Assembly: GCA_047967505.1 (NCBI GenBank)
Contig: CM106540.1
DNA length: 64,000 nucleotides
Source of the DNA: Dipteris shenzhenensis
Taxonomy: Eukaryota; Polypodiophyta; Polypodiopsida; Gleicheniales
Strand: one strand, 5' to 3'
The first letter of the stretch is position 1; each line of letters begins with the position of its first letter. The position numbers and the translations under genes are program-made. This document shows positions 10,140 through 20,082 of the stretch, in pieces. The notes under the pieces were generated by a model. That model was not told the origin of the DNA, did not search any database, and worked only from the letters and a program-made list of their open reading frames with translations.

Positions 10140-10680
10140 GAGGAGGTCTATTGCTCTACATTATTGTCCGAGGTACTTTCCTCCTCGGAGCCACTAGATG
10201 GGTCACAGCTCGGGACCTCATCCTCCACTTCTTCTAATATGAGGTCATGCTCTTCAAGAATTACGTACTGGCCACCTACAAAGATCTCTTAGGTTGTGTC
10301 GTGTACTCCTCAGTCACCCTTGCTCCACTACCCTTCGGCTTGGATCCCACCCAAGCACACGTACCTAAATGTTGTACTTCACCCAATCGCTATTATGCAC
10401 AATCATCTCTTTTACATGAGCTAGCAAAGAAGAGATGTCCCAAATCACCCCAACGTGGGGAATCGGGTTGGGGTTTTGGGAGGACAGCCATGGGTGAGGG
10501 ACTGGTAGTGGGAAGTAGCAAGCTAAGGGTGTCCACTTTTTGTTCACTCCCCAATCCTTAGGAGGTGGAAAAACAAGCTTTTTAGCACACAAAAATGCAA
10601 ATCTCATGTACTTCCCTATGGATCTAGTCTTTGAAGTCTTCAGACACAACATCACACATGCTATTGTGCACACAATGGTA
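10140..10680 (-). pseudogene. Unrecognised minus-strand coding remnant
   Basis: A 102-codon open frame at 10365-10673 contains SIGKYMRFAFLCAKK, FPPPKDWGVNKKWT and GVIWDISSLLAHVKEMIVH. It reads like a compact folded protein. Downstream in the same direction (10150-10250) another frame gives an acidic tail (EEHDLILEEVEDEVPS, then SGSEEES). The two are out of frame, so a frameshift or intron lies between them. I do not recognise the family. The nearby serine-rich ORF at 9513-9827 is on the same strand and could belong to the same dead gene. Confidence 0.35.
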
Positions 10681-11436
10681 TAGTCTGATCAAAAATTTGA
10701 TGCACACACAAAAAATTTCTTTGTGTCACACGGCATGGTTCCAAGGCAGTCACACCTTTGTCACGAATAGAGAGTGTCATATTAAATTCTAAATTTCTCA
10801 CTCATTTTAGATTAAATGTTATTGAAACTTTGTAGGTGGTCTCTTTACATTATGTAGAGCTTAATTTGATTTATTGGTAATTATTTGAATGACTTATCTA
10901 ATTATAAATAATTATTTATAATAAATAAAGTCATAAAATACATGCATTTTAGTAGCACACCACATTTTTAAAGTATTTGGAATAATTAAGCAAATGCAAT
11001 TCAGTGGAAGGTTAGTAGGCACATAAGGGTGTGTGGTTCAATCATCAAATCCCAAATCCAATGGTTAGATTTAGGAAGATTGAAGTTTTATTTTTACTTT
11101 TACTCCTTAGAGGATCAATAAATAATATTAAAAATAAATCTAGTAATTCTCAAACATGACCAAAAATTTCAAAAATGTCAATATTTTTAGTCCTCCACAT
11201 GATGAATAAGAGGAAAAAATTTTGGTTAAATTTGAGTAAGGGAAAGGTACAATATGGCCTCCAAGAATGAAATCTCCCTTTTGTGGGGGAAAAAGGGCCA
11301 CCCAATCCTAATACCAAGATAAGGTAGGCTTGGTATTAGGCTTGGTGAGGTAGGCTAGGAGCATCACCAACCCTAATGGCAAGCCATTGGAGTGTGCATC
11401 CTGCCCATGTGAAAGGCTGAGTCATCTATTTTTGCC
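10681..11436. other. AT-rich spacer, nothing recognised
   Basis: No coding or RNA feature is seen. A short imperfect repeat built on GGTAGGCTTGGTATTAGGC lies at about 11320-11360. The sequence passes into a motif array at 11437. Confidence 0.4.
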
Positions 11437-11865
11437 TTGCAACCATTCCACGTTGTTAGACTACATGGTGCCATGTCATCAAGGAGATGTGACATCACTC
11501 CTTGCCATGTCACCTTAGATTGCCACATGTGCTACCACATCAGCCACATGTGCCACCTCATCATTCCACATCATAGGGACTCTTGGAGCCATGTCATCAC
11601 ACCTTGCCACCTTGGCATACCTTGTCAACATTGCCATGTCACCAATCCCTCCACCTCAATTTGCCATGTCAATCTACCACCTCATGAATGCCAAATCATC
11701 ATGCCACATCACATTTCCATGTCATGGAAGAGACTCATATATTCCACACCATATTGCCACATCATCACCATGCATGGTGCCACATTAGCCACATGTATAC
11801 ACATCATGATGATGGCGAGCCACATCATCAACATGCATGGTAAGTTATACATGTATGTGATTTGA
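11437..11865 (+). repeat. Interspersed array of TGCCACATCATC-like motifs
   Basis: The words GCCACAT, CCATGTCATC and CCACATCATC recur about twenty times over 430 bases in one orientation with variable spacing. Examples are at about 11470-11500, 11520-11560, 11700-11720 and 11757-11830. This irregular, same-strand packing of a short motif is typical of subterminal regions of plant DNA transposons. A second array of the same motif on the opposite strand lies at about 55640-56110. Confidence 0.7.
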
Positions 11866-12179
11866 GTGCATGAGGCATAGAATACCTCGATCGAGGTTTA
11901 TGACCACGGTGTGTGTGAGGCATAGAATACCTCGATCGAGGTTTATGACCATGATGTGCGTGAGGCATAGAATACCTCAATCGAGGTTTATGATCGCGAT
12001 GTGCGTGAGGCACAGAATACCTCGATCGAGGTTTATGACTATGATGTGCATGAGGCATAGAATACCTCGATTGAGGTTTATGACCACGGTGTGCGTGAGG
12101 CATAGAATACCTCGATCGAGGTTTATGACCAAAGCATAGAATACCTCGATCAAGGTTTATGACCACGATCGAGGTATTT
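11866..12179 (+). repeat. 45-bp tandem repeat carrying the palindrome CCTCGATCGAGG
   Basis: Seven to eight units of about 45 bp. Each has GAGGCATAGAATACCTCG, the self-complementary core, and TTTATGACCA. Five of the cores read CCTCGATCGAGG perfectly or nearly so. The variants (AATCGAGG, GATTGAGG, GATCAAGG) are all explained by C-to-T or G-to-A at CpG. The same palindrome forms the larger array at 20083-20666. The array sits directly upstream of a TATA-like box at 12327 and the plus-strand transposase-like gene. Confidence 0.92.
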
Positions 12180-12487
12180 GGAGTAACCACAAAAATTAGT
12201 TTCAAAACAAAATCCAACGTAATTTAGTAGCCAATTATTTTCAATCTAAGCACCTTCTCCACCAATAATAATCAAGAGCAATCTAGTGGATGAGTAAGAG
12301 CAATCTAGTGGATGAGTTGAGGCTCTCTATAAGACACTATGTTTTGGTTCATTTCACCCATTCTTAGCCATTCTTTCCTCCCCATCACTTTGTCACATCT
12401 TCCATCCTACTTTCATTGAGAATGGGTTCTCAAAGCCATACTAGCTAGTAGACGTGAAAGATGTAGAAACCCCCCCCCCAAATCTCA
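12180..12487 (+). promoter_or_regulatory. Promoter-like region of the 12.5-kb gene
   Basis: TCTATAA at 12327-12333 is a plausible TATA box. A 24-base phrase beginning GAGTAAGAGCAATCTAGTGG is partly duplicated just before it (about 12265-12315). A C-tract (12470-12479) precedes the ATG at 12488. The position between the palindrome array and the gene mirrors the arrangement on the minus strand at 20061-20666. Confidence 0.45.
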
Positions 12488-13656
12488 TTGATGAGGAACG
12501 CAAGTGGAAGGCTCATGAGTGCAAGAGAGCCTCTAGAGCTAGAGCTCATGCTGCCACCACCGATCCACCTCCACCTCTACATCCCACCTCCACCTCCACC
12601 CCCACCCCCACCCCCACCCCCACCTCCATTGTCCCCCCCTCTACATCCTCATCTGCTCCCCTACCTCCAAGCCTCCAACCTTCCCCTAGCCACCTACATT
12701 TTGCCCTCCACCTCTTCCCCCTCCACCCTCCCCCGTCCCCCTTCCCCTCCCCCTCCCCCCCTTCCCCTTGGTGCCTCCCTTCCCCCCTCCACCCTACCAT
12801 CTCCCATTGATCCCCTTGCCCCACCTTGCAGCAGCAGTGTTGCTTCACGATGTGACTTACCGAAGTCCACTATCTGTCATTGTACTAGCAAGATCGTGCA
12901 GTATTTTTTTAGTGACCTCACACCAGCTTCACAGTCTGCACTTCTCACATCCCTGATTGATCACCCTGACTTGGTAGAGTGTAGGAGGCTTGCTGATCTT
13001 GGTGCACGTAGAGATGGGGTTGTATGTAGCGAGGTCCTTAGCAGTGTTCGACATTCCTATGCTTCTATTAAGCATAGGAACTCCAGTGATGCCTTGGCAG
13101 CACGTCGTGCTATTGTGGCTGCCATTAGTAGACCTCATATGATAGGCCATGTGCGTACCGCTTCACGTCTTCTTCAGATTGCACCGCGCACATTGCGAGC
13201 AAGCATGATTAGAGGCAGAGTCTAGAGAATAGTGAGACTAATGCTCTTTGGGCTTTGAGTGGTCGTGCACCTCGCAACAATCGATTGTTGGATGATTCCA
13301 CTAGGTCCTTCATACAATAGTTTTGGGAGGAGCATTGCAGAGCATCCCTAGTGTTCAAGAAGGGTACGAGTACAATACCCTGACATTAGATGGTGGTGCA
13401 CAATCGAGGAGGTTGCAGCTTGTGGGGAAGGAGACACCATGTGTTCTATTCATGTGTTCTATTCAGTAATAGTTTTCGAGGGAAGTTGTACCGCTACATA
13501 TGCCACTCGCACATTGCGAAGTGGGAGGATTGTCAGTTCCGTGCATGTTTGAGGACATTTCCTATAGGGGTGGTTGTCTCAGTGGTGGACTTTGCGGAGA
13601 ATTATGCCTTTGCACCATAGCATGAGATCCAATCGGAGTATTATTTCTCGGAACAG
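12488..13656 (+). pseudogene. Transposase-like gene, N-terminal and first catalytic part
   Basis: The open frame 12488-13225 starts with a proline-rich tract encoded by a (CCACC)n-like microsatellite (about 12570-12635). It then has a folded-looking domain (LLTSLIDHPDLVECRRLADL, then SVRHSYASIKHRNSSDALAA). After stops it continues in pieces (GRAPRNNRLLDDSTRSF, FWEEHC). It becomes clear again at 13480-13656 with RGKLYRYICHSHIAKWE, VVSVVDFAENYAF and EIQSEYYFSEQ. These patterns match a family of uncharacterised, transposon-like proteins that I know from plants and animals (DFAENY...EIQSxYY). The aspartate of VVDFAENY is at 13588-13590. A segment normally lying between FWEE and the DFAENY region is missing here. 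The exon ends in CAG at 13656, followed by GT. Confidence 0.68.
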
Positions 13657-13745
13657 GTGACGTGTGATTGAGTTATTGGTTTTTTTATGGCCTCGTTATA
13701 TTGAATTATTTCAATAGTCATATTTTTTTCAATGCCATATTGCAG
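13657..13745 (+). other. Intron (GT-AG, 89 bp) in the transposase-like gene
   Basis: GTGACG at 13657 and TTGCAG ending at 13745. Removing it joins SEYYFSEQ to VAIFVHISYRHAQ in phase 0, which is the continuous order seen in the family. The interior is T-rich, as in plant introns. This is strong evidence that the gene was a spliced eukaryotic gene and not random open sequence. Confidence 0.75.
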
Positions 13746-14940
13746 GTTGCTATATTTGTGCACATTAGCTATCGTCATGCACAGGCTCATGTGGATGGCA
13801 TTGATAGCACCATGGACTCACGCATCATTGTGCGAGAGTATCACTTCTACATTAGTGATGATCGATCGCATGATGCCCATTTTGTGCAGCATTGCTTCAC
13901 TTTGCATGATAGTTTCTTGAGGGATTATGGTGTCACATGGCAGCGGCGCTGGATCTGGTCAGACGGCTGTGGTGGTCAGTTCAAATCTGCTAGACAGTTT
14001 TATTGGTTCTGCAGATGGCACCGTGAGATAGGCATTCCGATCACATGGAGCTACTTCGAGACAGGGCACAATAAGGGAGAGCACGATGGTGCAAGTGCTT
14101 GCGTGAAGTGTGCTTTGCATCGCGATACTAGTTGTGTCATAGTGCTGATCGCTTCAAGGATGCACATGATGTGGTACAGTGGTGCAGCCAGCACTTATCC
14201 ACTGGTGCTATGTATGATAGGGTGGTGAGCCGATATTTTTGGTGCATGGACATTGGGATTCTTAATCAGTCTAGGCCTTTTGATTGTCATTCAGTGTCTA
14301 GCACTCTTGATTTCCATTCCATCAAGAGCATAGGTGAGTCTCACCCCGTGATCTTTTCTCAATGGTTTGCATGTGTTTGCTCCGCATGCATTGATGATGA
14401 TTGGGGAGGGTGCTCCATGATACCATGGGCTGATCCATGGGCGCGGAGAGTGCTTTCTCCCTTCCAGCCTTGGGAGGAGGTACATGATGATCAGGATGTG
14501 GGATTTAGTTCCTCTAGAGATTATGACCAGCTTACATATATTTTGTGTGTTGGTGATATCTTCGCGGTCATTGCTTCGTAGGACAATGAGGAGGGTGTGG
14601 ATTATTACTTGTTGCGATGCTCTATGGTGAAGAGTGTGCTGAATGAGGATACAGTGGATGGGCATGGGATGCACTTCAATGCTCATAGTATGATCGTAGG
14701 TGGCCACTATTTTCAGTAGATACAAAGGCGTGGTCGCTATATTGAGTTCTAGGATACATGGCGGATCAGGAGGCATACATGTATTCTCATCTTGTTGTTG
14801 CGATCAAGATTACTTTGAGTTGTGTTCGCACTCGCAAGGTGACGTCCACTCCATGATGGCACCTTGCAGTGGAGGATCACGAGAGCATACTTGCAACTAT
14901 TGGCATGAGAGCCGATCCTGAGGAGTAGCACATTACATAT
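13746..14940 (+). pseudogene. Transposase-like gene, catalytic and C-terminal part
   Basis: The frame is open from 13746 to about 14228. It has VREYHFYISDDRSHDAHF, HCFTLHDSFLRDYGV, WSDGCGGQFKSARQFYW and ETGHNKGEHDGASACVK. After a one-base slip near 14125 it continues at 14132-14580 with AHDVVQWCSQHL, FWCMDIGI and a Cys-rich tail (FACVCSACIDDDWGGC...WADPWARRV). GVDYYLLRCSM and GGHYFQ follow to about 14815. Conserved acidic residues (D at 13962, E at 14058, E at 14079, D at 14085), with D13588 in the upstream exon, have the spacing expected of an RNase H-fold nuclease such as a DDE transposase. That assignment is my inference. Several stops make it a pseudogene. The family is known to me only as uncharacterised. 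Confidence 0.72.
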
Positions 14941-15254
14941 CATAGTTTTGGGATCATCAGTTGATCAGATAGATTTTTTTGGGGTATCACTAGTTGATTA
15001 CATATTTTTGTATTCGATATGTATAGGCTCACTGTGTGGCCATACCATTGTAATTTTCATGGACTCATATTTTGTATTTCACTATGATGGTTTTATACAT
15101 GTTCATACACATCATTGTATTAGATTCTATTTTATACATGATGTCCGTTGTCTTCTCAATGGGATTGGTTGTTTTTGTAAAACAAAAAATTGTTTATTAG
15201 TAGTAATGTTGTAATTGTGTTTTGTGCTTTACGACATTTTAAAAATGTGACTAA
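14941..15254. other. 3' flank of the transposase-like gene
   Basis: T-rich sequence with one open frame that shows no recognisable content. It leads into the satellite array at about 15255. Confidence 0.4.
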
Positions 15255-16894
15255 GAAAATTTGTGCATGTACTAACCAAATACGCATGTGGACTTATCCT
15301 TTGGGGATGAAACTTCGCACGACTCTTAGGCTACCCTAGACCCACATTCACACAAGATTTGGTCTCCAACTGATTTGGTATATGCCACGTGGAAGGTATA
15401 ATGCATACATTTTTACAATCCCTACTAGTGACTACGTATAAAAAATGGTGCACGTACTAACCAAATATGCACGTGGACTTATCTGTTGGGGATGAAACTT
15501 TGCATTTCTCTTAGGCTACCCTAGACCTACATCCACACAAGATTTGGTCTCCAACTGATTTGGTATGTGCCACATGGAAGGTATAATGCGTACATTTTTA
15601 CAATCCCTACTAGTGACTACGTATGAAAAATGGCACACGTACTAACCAAATATGCAAGTGGACTTATCTGTTGGGGATGAAACTTTGCACGGCTCTTAGG
15701 CTACCCTAGACCTACATCCATGCAAGATTTGGTCTCCAACTGATTTGGTATGTGCCACGTGGAAGGTATACTGCATACATTTTTACAATCCCTACTAGTG
15801 ACTACATATGAAAAATGGTGCATGTGCTAACCAAATATGCACATGGACTTATCGGTTGGAGATGAAACTTCGCACAGCTCTTAGACTACCCTAGACCTAT
15901 ATCCATGCAAGATTTAGTCTCCAACTGATTGGTATGTGTTACGTGGAAGGTATAATGCGTACATTTTTACAATCCCTACTAGTGACTATGCATGAAAAAT
16001 GGCGCACGTACTAACCAAATATGCATGTGGACTTATCTGTTGGGGATGAAACTCTGTAGGGCTCTTAGGCTACCCTAGACTTACATCCATGCAAGATTTG
16101 GTCTCCAACTAATTTGGTATATGCCATGTGGAAGGTATAATGCATACATTTTTACAATCCCTACTAGTGACTATGTATGAAAAATGGTGCACGTACTAAC
16201 CAAATACACACGTGGACTTATCTGTTGGGGATGAAACTTTGCAACGATCTCAGGCTACCCTTGACATACATCCATGCAAGATTTGGTCTCCAACTGATTT
16301 CGTATGTGCCACGTGGAAGGTATAATGCGTACATTTTTACAATCCCTACTAGTGACTACGTATGAAAAATGGTGCACGTACTAACTAAATATGCATGTGG
16401 ACTTATCTGTTGGAGATGAAACTTTGCATGGCTCTTAGGCTCCCTAGACCTACATCCGTGCAAGATTTAGTCTCCAATTGATTTGGTATGTGCCAAGTGG
16501 AAGGTATAATGCGTATAGTTTTACAATCCCTACAGTTTTACAATCCCTACTAGTGACTACGCATGAAAAATGGCACACGTACTAACCAAATACGCATGTG
16601 GACTTATATGTTAGGGATGAAACTCTGCACGGCTCTTAGGCTACCCTAGACCTACATCCCCGTAAGATTTGGTCTCCAACTGATTTGGTATGTGCCAAGT
16701 GGAAGGTATAATGCGTACATTTTTACAATCCCTACTAGTGACTACGTATGAAAAATGGCACACGTACTAACCAAATATGCACATGGACTTATCTGTTGGG
16801 GATGTAAATTTGTACGGCTCTCAAGCTGCCCTAGACGTACATCCACACAAGATTTGGTCACCAACTGATTTCATATGTGCCACATGGAAGGTAT
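15255..16894 (+). repeat. 185-bp satellite array, about nine units
   Basis: Units begin near 15265, 15447, 15634, 15818, 16003, 16186, 16372, 16573 and 16757 at the phrase GTACTAACCAAATA. Each carries GGGGATGAAACTTTGCAC, CCCTAGACCTACATCC, GATTTGGTCTCCAACTGA and GTGCCACGTGGAAGG. Many units hold the palindrome CCACGTGG (a G-box). Others have decayed versions (CCACATGG, CCATGTGG) that fit CpG loss. One unit near 16530 has a short internal duplication (TTTTACAATCCCTAC twice). The array is interrupted by a MITE at 16895 and a partial unit resumes at 17141. Confidence 0.93.
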
Positions 16895-17140
16895 CTCGGG
16901 GGGGTCACTCATCATATGTAACCCTATCACGTGAGTTCAACAGAAGGATATTTTTTATTTCTAAAATTTACAGAAATAAATATACATAAGGGACTATTTA
17001 AAATAGTTTTGGAAAAATTTTACATATTTGTATAGAAAAGGGGTACATTTTATTAATGAAAAATTTACAGATAAGGGATTTTAGAAATATGCCTTGAACG
17101 CACGTGGTATAGAGGGTTTATACATAGTGACCCCCCCGAG
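16895..17140 (+). mobile_element. MITE family 'CTCGGGG', copy 2 (246 bp)
   Basis: This is the best-preserved copy. The left end is CTCGGGGGGGTCACT and the right end is the exact reverse, AGTGACCCCCCCGAG. The similarity continues inward through AACCCT and CACGTG to TTCAA, giving inverted ends of about 45 bases. The 8-base target duplication GAAGGTAT lies at 16887-16894 and 17141-17148, inside the satellite unit. There is no coding capacity. A G-box (CACGTG) lies in each inverted end. Confidence 0.92.
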
Positions 17141-17230
17141 GAAGGTATAATCCCTACTAGTGACTACATATGAAAAATGGTGCACGTACTAATGAAATAT
17201 GCATGTGGACTTATCTATTTGGGATGATTT
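17141..17230 (+). repeat. Partial satellite unit after the MITE
   Basis: This continues the 185-bp unit from GAAGGTATAAT directly to CCCTACTAGTGACTAC. It lacks about 17 bases (GCGTACATTTTTACA region) that other units have between the two. The repeated trinucleotide AAT at the joint suggests a microhomology deletion. The unit ends at about 17226 after GTGGACTTATCTATTTGGGA. Confidence 0.8.
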
Positions 17231-17421
17231 TGGACCAATCGTACATAATCATGTATTAATGTTTGACACATGTTACTACCAATGAGCACCATTCCATGCT
17301 AAACATTGACATTTTTATCTTAATCTACAATTTACAAGAATTAGTGACAATATTAGTGTAATAATTGCAAGCATTGATATATACGAAATTCAATATGATA
17401 TTCAAAATGATAAAGTTCATA

Positions 17422-17457
<36 letters not shown>

Positions 17458-17889
17458 TTATACTTGAACACCTTTTCAATGCTTAATGTTTACAATTACT
17501 TCACACGGCATTATTTTTAAAATACTGGGAGTATTAGATGTGTGAATTGAGATATCTAAAATTCAAAATCATACTCCTAATTTTAAACATGCACGTGGGG
17601 ATGAAACTTTGCATGGCTCTTAGGTTTAGTGTAATAATTGTAAGCATTGCTATAGAGAGAGAGAGAGAGAGAGACCTTATACTTGAATACCTTTTCAATG
17701 CCTAATGTTTACAATTACTTCACACGGCATTATTTTTAAAATACCTTATGTATTAGATCTGTGAGTTGAGATATCTGAAATTCAAAATCATACTCCTAAT
17801 TTTAAATGTTTATGTTAGATTTGAACAAACTATAAACTGAGATAAACAAAGTAAGAAGAACATCATGAAAGTACCAAAATGCTCAAACA
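17231..17889. repeat. Duplicated AT-rich segment with (GA)n tracts
   Basis: A segment of about 240 bp at 17350-17585 is repeated at 17622-17810. Both copies hold a pure GA run (17426-17452 and 17655-17673), then CCTTATACTTGAA, CACACGGCATTATTT and ATTCAAAATCATACTCC. The joint between the copies contains a stray satellite piece (GCACGTGGGGATGAAACTTTGC, about 17588-17610). The duplication therefore involved satellite DNA. Confidence 0.8.
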
Positions 17890-18660
17890 TCATAAAAGTA
17901 AGAACAATATCATGAAAGTACCAAAATGAACGTGTACATCATCATCATTGTTGTGCAGAAGTGCATCCCTAAACAAGATATGTGTGAAGCCTAAACAATC
18001 ATAATTTGATAACTCCACATATGATCCTCTAGTCATCCTCTGACGTGGCTCTTGTATGACCCACTGCCCAACCATCCGTTGTGTGCCCTCAGGCATAGCC
18101 GGATCAGATGGTCCAGCCTCATCTCCTACATGAAATGGGTCAGCCTCATCCTGATGAAGAGGAGGGCATGCTGCATGAGCCACCGCTGCCATCTCTGCCT
18201 CCCTCGCCACCTCTATATATGCGTGCCTCAGCTCCCAAAGTCGTGCATCTGCGAATACTGGTGCCTTAAATCCAGCGTGAGTAATCATCTCTACATGTAG
18301 AAGACGCTGGTCTCCACCCAAGCTACTGCTCCACCCACTGCTACAATGATATCTGAAGCTCTACCTCTCGCTCAATACGGCGTGCCTCCTCTACTCGTGC
18401 CTCATCACCTGTCATGAAATCACCATATGAGAAGCGTCGCGAAACACACGCTACAACCACTAATGTATCAGCACCCTCTTGCTGCAGCAAAGCTCTCTGT
18501 GCCTCCTCCTTGTAGCGTCCTCAACTGTGTCTAATCGACCTAGAGCATCAATGACTGAATCTAGACTCGCAACCAAGTGAGGGGGTGCCCTAGCATCCTG
18601 CAGTGCCCTCATCTCAGCTCTCAAAATCGCTATCTGCATACGAATAGTGGTGCTAGAACC
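17890..18660 (-). pseudogene. Unrecognised minus-strand gene, exon 2 region, decayed
   Basis: Read from 18660 downward, the translation is helical and charged: RAEMRALQDARAPPHLVAS, DSVIDALGRLDTVE, then, after a one-base slip, DEARVEEARRIEREVELQ. Two TAG codons follow where CAG is plausible. After another slip comes VFADARLWELRHAYIEVARE with an acidic, proline-containing tail (open frame 17890-18321). The heptad-like pattern suggests a coiled coil. The family is not recognised. A short first exon and a TATA box lie upstream at 19927-19962 and 20061. The gene is oriented against the transposase-like gene at 12.5-14.9 kb. Confidence 0.45.
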
Positions 18661-19926
18661 TATGCGCTAGCTAGCACATGCACAAAAAAGCACATGGAAA
18701 TTCATATTCTATTTGGGTAATGAAAATAATATTCTATTCAATGGGACTTAATAATCTATTTACGTAATGAAAACTTTTAGCTAGCCAATTCTGATTAAAT
18801 TTTTGCAAAAGCTCATGACAAGGTTTCATGGAATCACATAAGTCTTTGTATTTGTCTATGTAACTATATCCATACATAGATCTACAACCTTCCCTAGTTC
18901 CCTATTTCTAAAGTTTCACATGCTACCTAAAGGGATTGCTAGCCCCATGACCTACCCTCTCCTATTTGTTTGATTGATTACACTTAGTCACGTACTCCTT
19001 GATGAGGTAGGATGTCATTGGGATCATCCTATGCACCTAACGGTAGATGGGCCAAATGTGTGGCTATGCCTACAAAAGTGCTATGTTGCAAATGCAACAC
19101 ATGCACTCCCTACATGCTCTAAGTTTCTCCACTCTTCAATGGAAGATGCACACACAATAGTTATTTAATGGTGTTAGTGAAAAAGGGATTTAGATGTACA
19201 TCCTTGGTCTTATTTCATTTTCAAAGAAATTTCAAACTTTGTGTTAAAGATGCTATACTTCCCTAATTTGAAAAATAATATAAAAACTACTTTAATCTCT
19301 TTTTAAAAATAAACAAAATAGATGATTTTAAAAAACAAAATATATACGTTTTGACATTTAAATAAAAACTTCACTAACTTGAAAAATAATATAAAAGCTA
19401 CTTTAAACTCTTATTTTCTTTTTTTTATAGATGATTTCTAAAAACAAAATTTAAACGTTTTTATATTTAATTCAAAACTTCACTAATTTAAAAAATAACA
19501 TAAAAACTACTTTAATCTCTCTTTTTTTAATAGATGATTTTAAAAAACAATATATATGCTTTTTGACATTTAAATAAAAACTTCACTAACTTAAATAACA
19601 TAAAGGCTCCCTTAAACTCTTAATTTTTTTTTAAAAAAAGATGATTTTTTAAAATAAAATTTAAACATTTTTTTATTTAAATAAAAATAGCACTATTTTG
19701 AAAAATAACATAAAAACCACTTTAATCTCTTTTTTTTTTAATAGATGATTTTAAAAAACAAAATATATACATTTTCACATTTTAAATAGAAACTTAAAAA
19801 TCATTTAAATAACTTTAAAATGCATTTGAAATTTTGAAATATTTTATAATCAAATTAGATATTCCTATAAACTAAATTTTAAATAAATTTTTGCAAAAAA
19901 AAAAACCTACATTTAAAAAACCTTAC
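18661..19926 (-). other. Putative long intron of the minus-strand gene
   Basis: On the minus strand a donor CAG|GTAAGG lies at the exon end at 19927, and an acceptor-like GCATAG precedes the coding-like sequence near 18660. The roughly 1.26 kb between them is AT-rich and non-coding, and includes the repeat at 19257-19800. The exact acceptor is uncertain because the downstream frame is damaged. Confidence 0.4.
19257..19800. repeat. AT-rich tandem repeat with alternating A/B units (about 108 bp)
   Basis: Five units start near 19257, 19369, 19478, 19581 and 19688 at ACTTCACTAACTTGAAAAAT. Units 1, 3 and 5 share ACTTTAATCTCT and a later ATATATAC/G. Units 2 and 4 share TTTAAACTCTTA and AAATTTAAAC. 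The alternation A-B-A-B-A means that the amplified unit was a dimer of about 215 bp. Confidence 0.8.
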
Positions 19927-19962
19927 CTGGAATCTCTCGCTCCGTCCATCTCCGTCGGTCAT
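19927..19962 (-). CDS. Putative first coding exon of the minus-strand gene
   Basis: The first ATG downstream of the minus-strand TATA box is at 19962-19960. It opens a 12-codon exon (MTDGDGRSERFQ) ending exactly at a strong splice donor, CAG|GTAAGG. The leader before it is GC-rich and contains no earlier ATG. This short exon, strong donor and TATA box together are the reason for calling a gene here. Confidence 0.45.
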
Positions 19963-20060
19963 TATCTGTCACTGCCGCAATTCCGTCGAGCTCCTGCAAA
20001 TCCGTCGATTTCGATGAGGAGGAGCTCGATCGAGGTTTGAAGAATGAGGGGGTTCCCTCT

Positions 20061-20070
20061 CTTTATATAC
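20061..20070 (-). promoter_or_regulatory. TATA box (minus strand)
   Basis: GTATATAAAG on the minus strand lies about 100 bases before the first ATG at 19962 and immediately downstream of the palindrome array. One further palindrome half (CTCGATCGAGG at about 20025-20036) lies in the predicted leader. Confidence 0.6.
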
Positions 20071-20082
20071 AAAAATTTAGGG

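Noticed and set aside
11828-12217. 129-codon minus-strand frame with repeated HKPRSRYSMPHAHRG peptide and its plus-strand partner
   Set aside because: Both strands are open because 45 bp is a multiple of three. This is the tandem palindrome repeat and not a repeat protein.
12454-12848. Proline-rich and glycine-rich open frames overlapping the start of the transposase-like gene
   Set aside because: They are alternative phases of the (CCACC)n-like microsatellite. Only the frame that continues into the folded domain to 13225 was kept.
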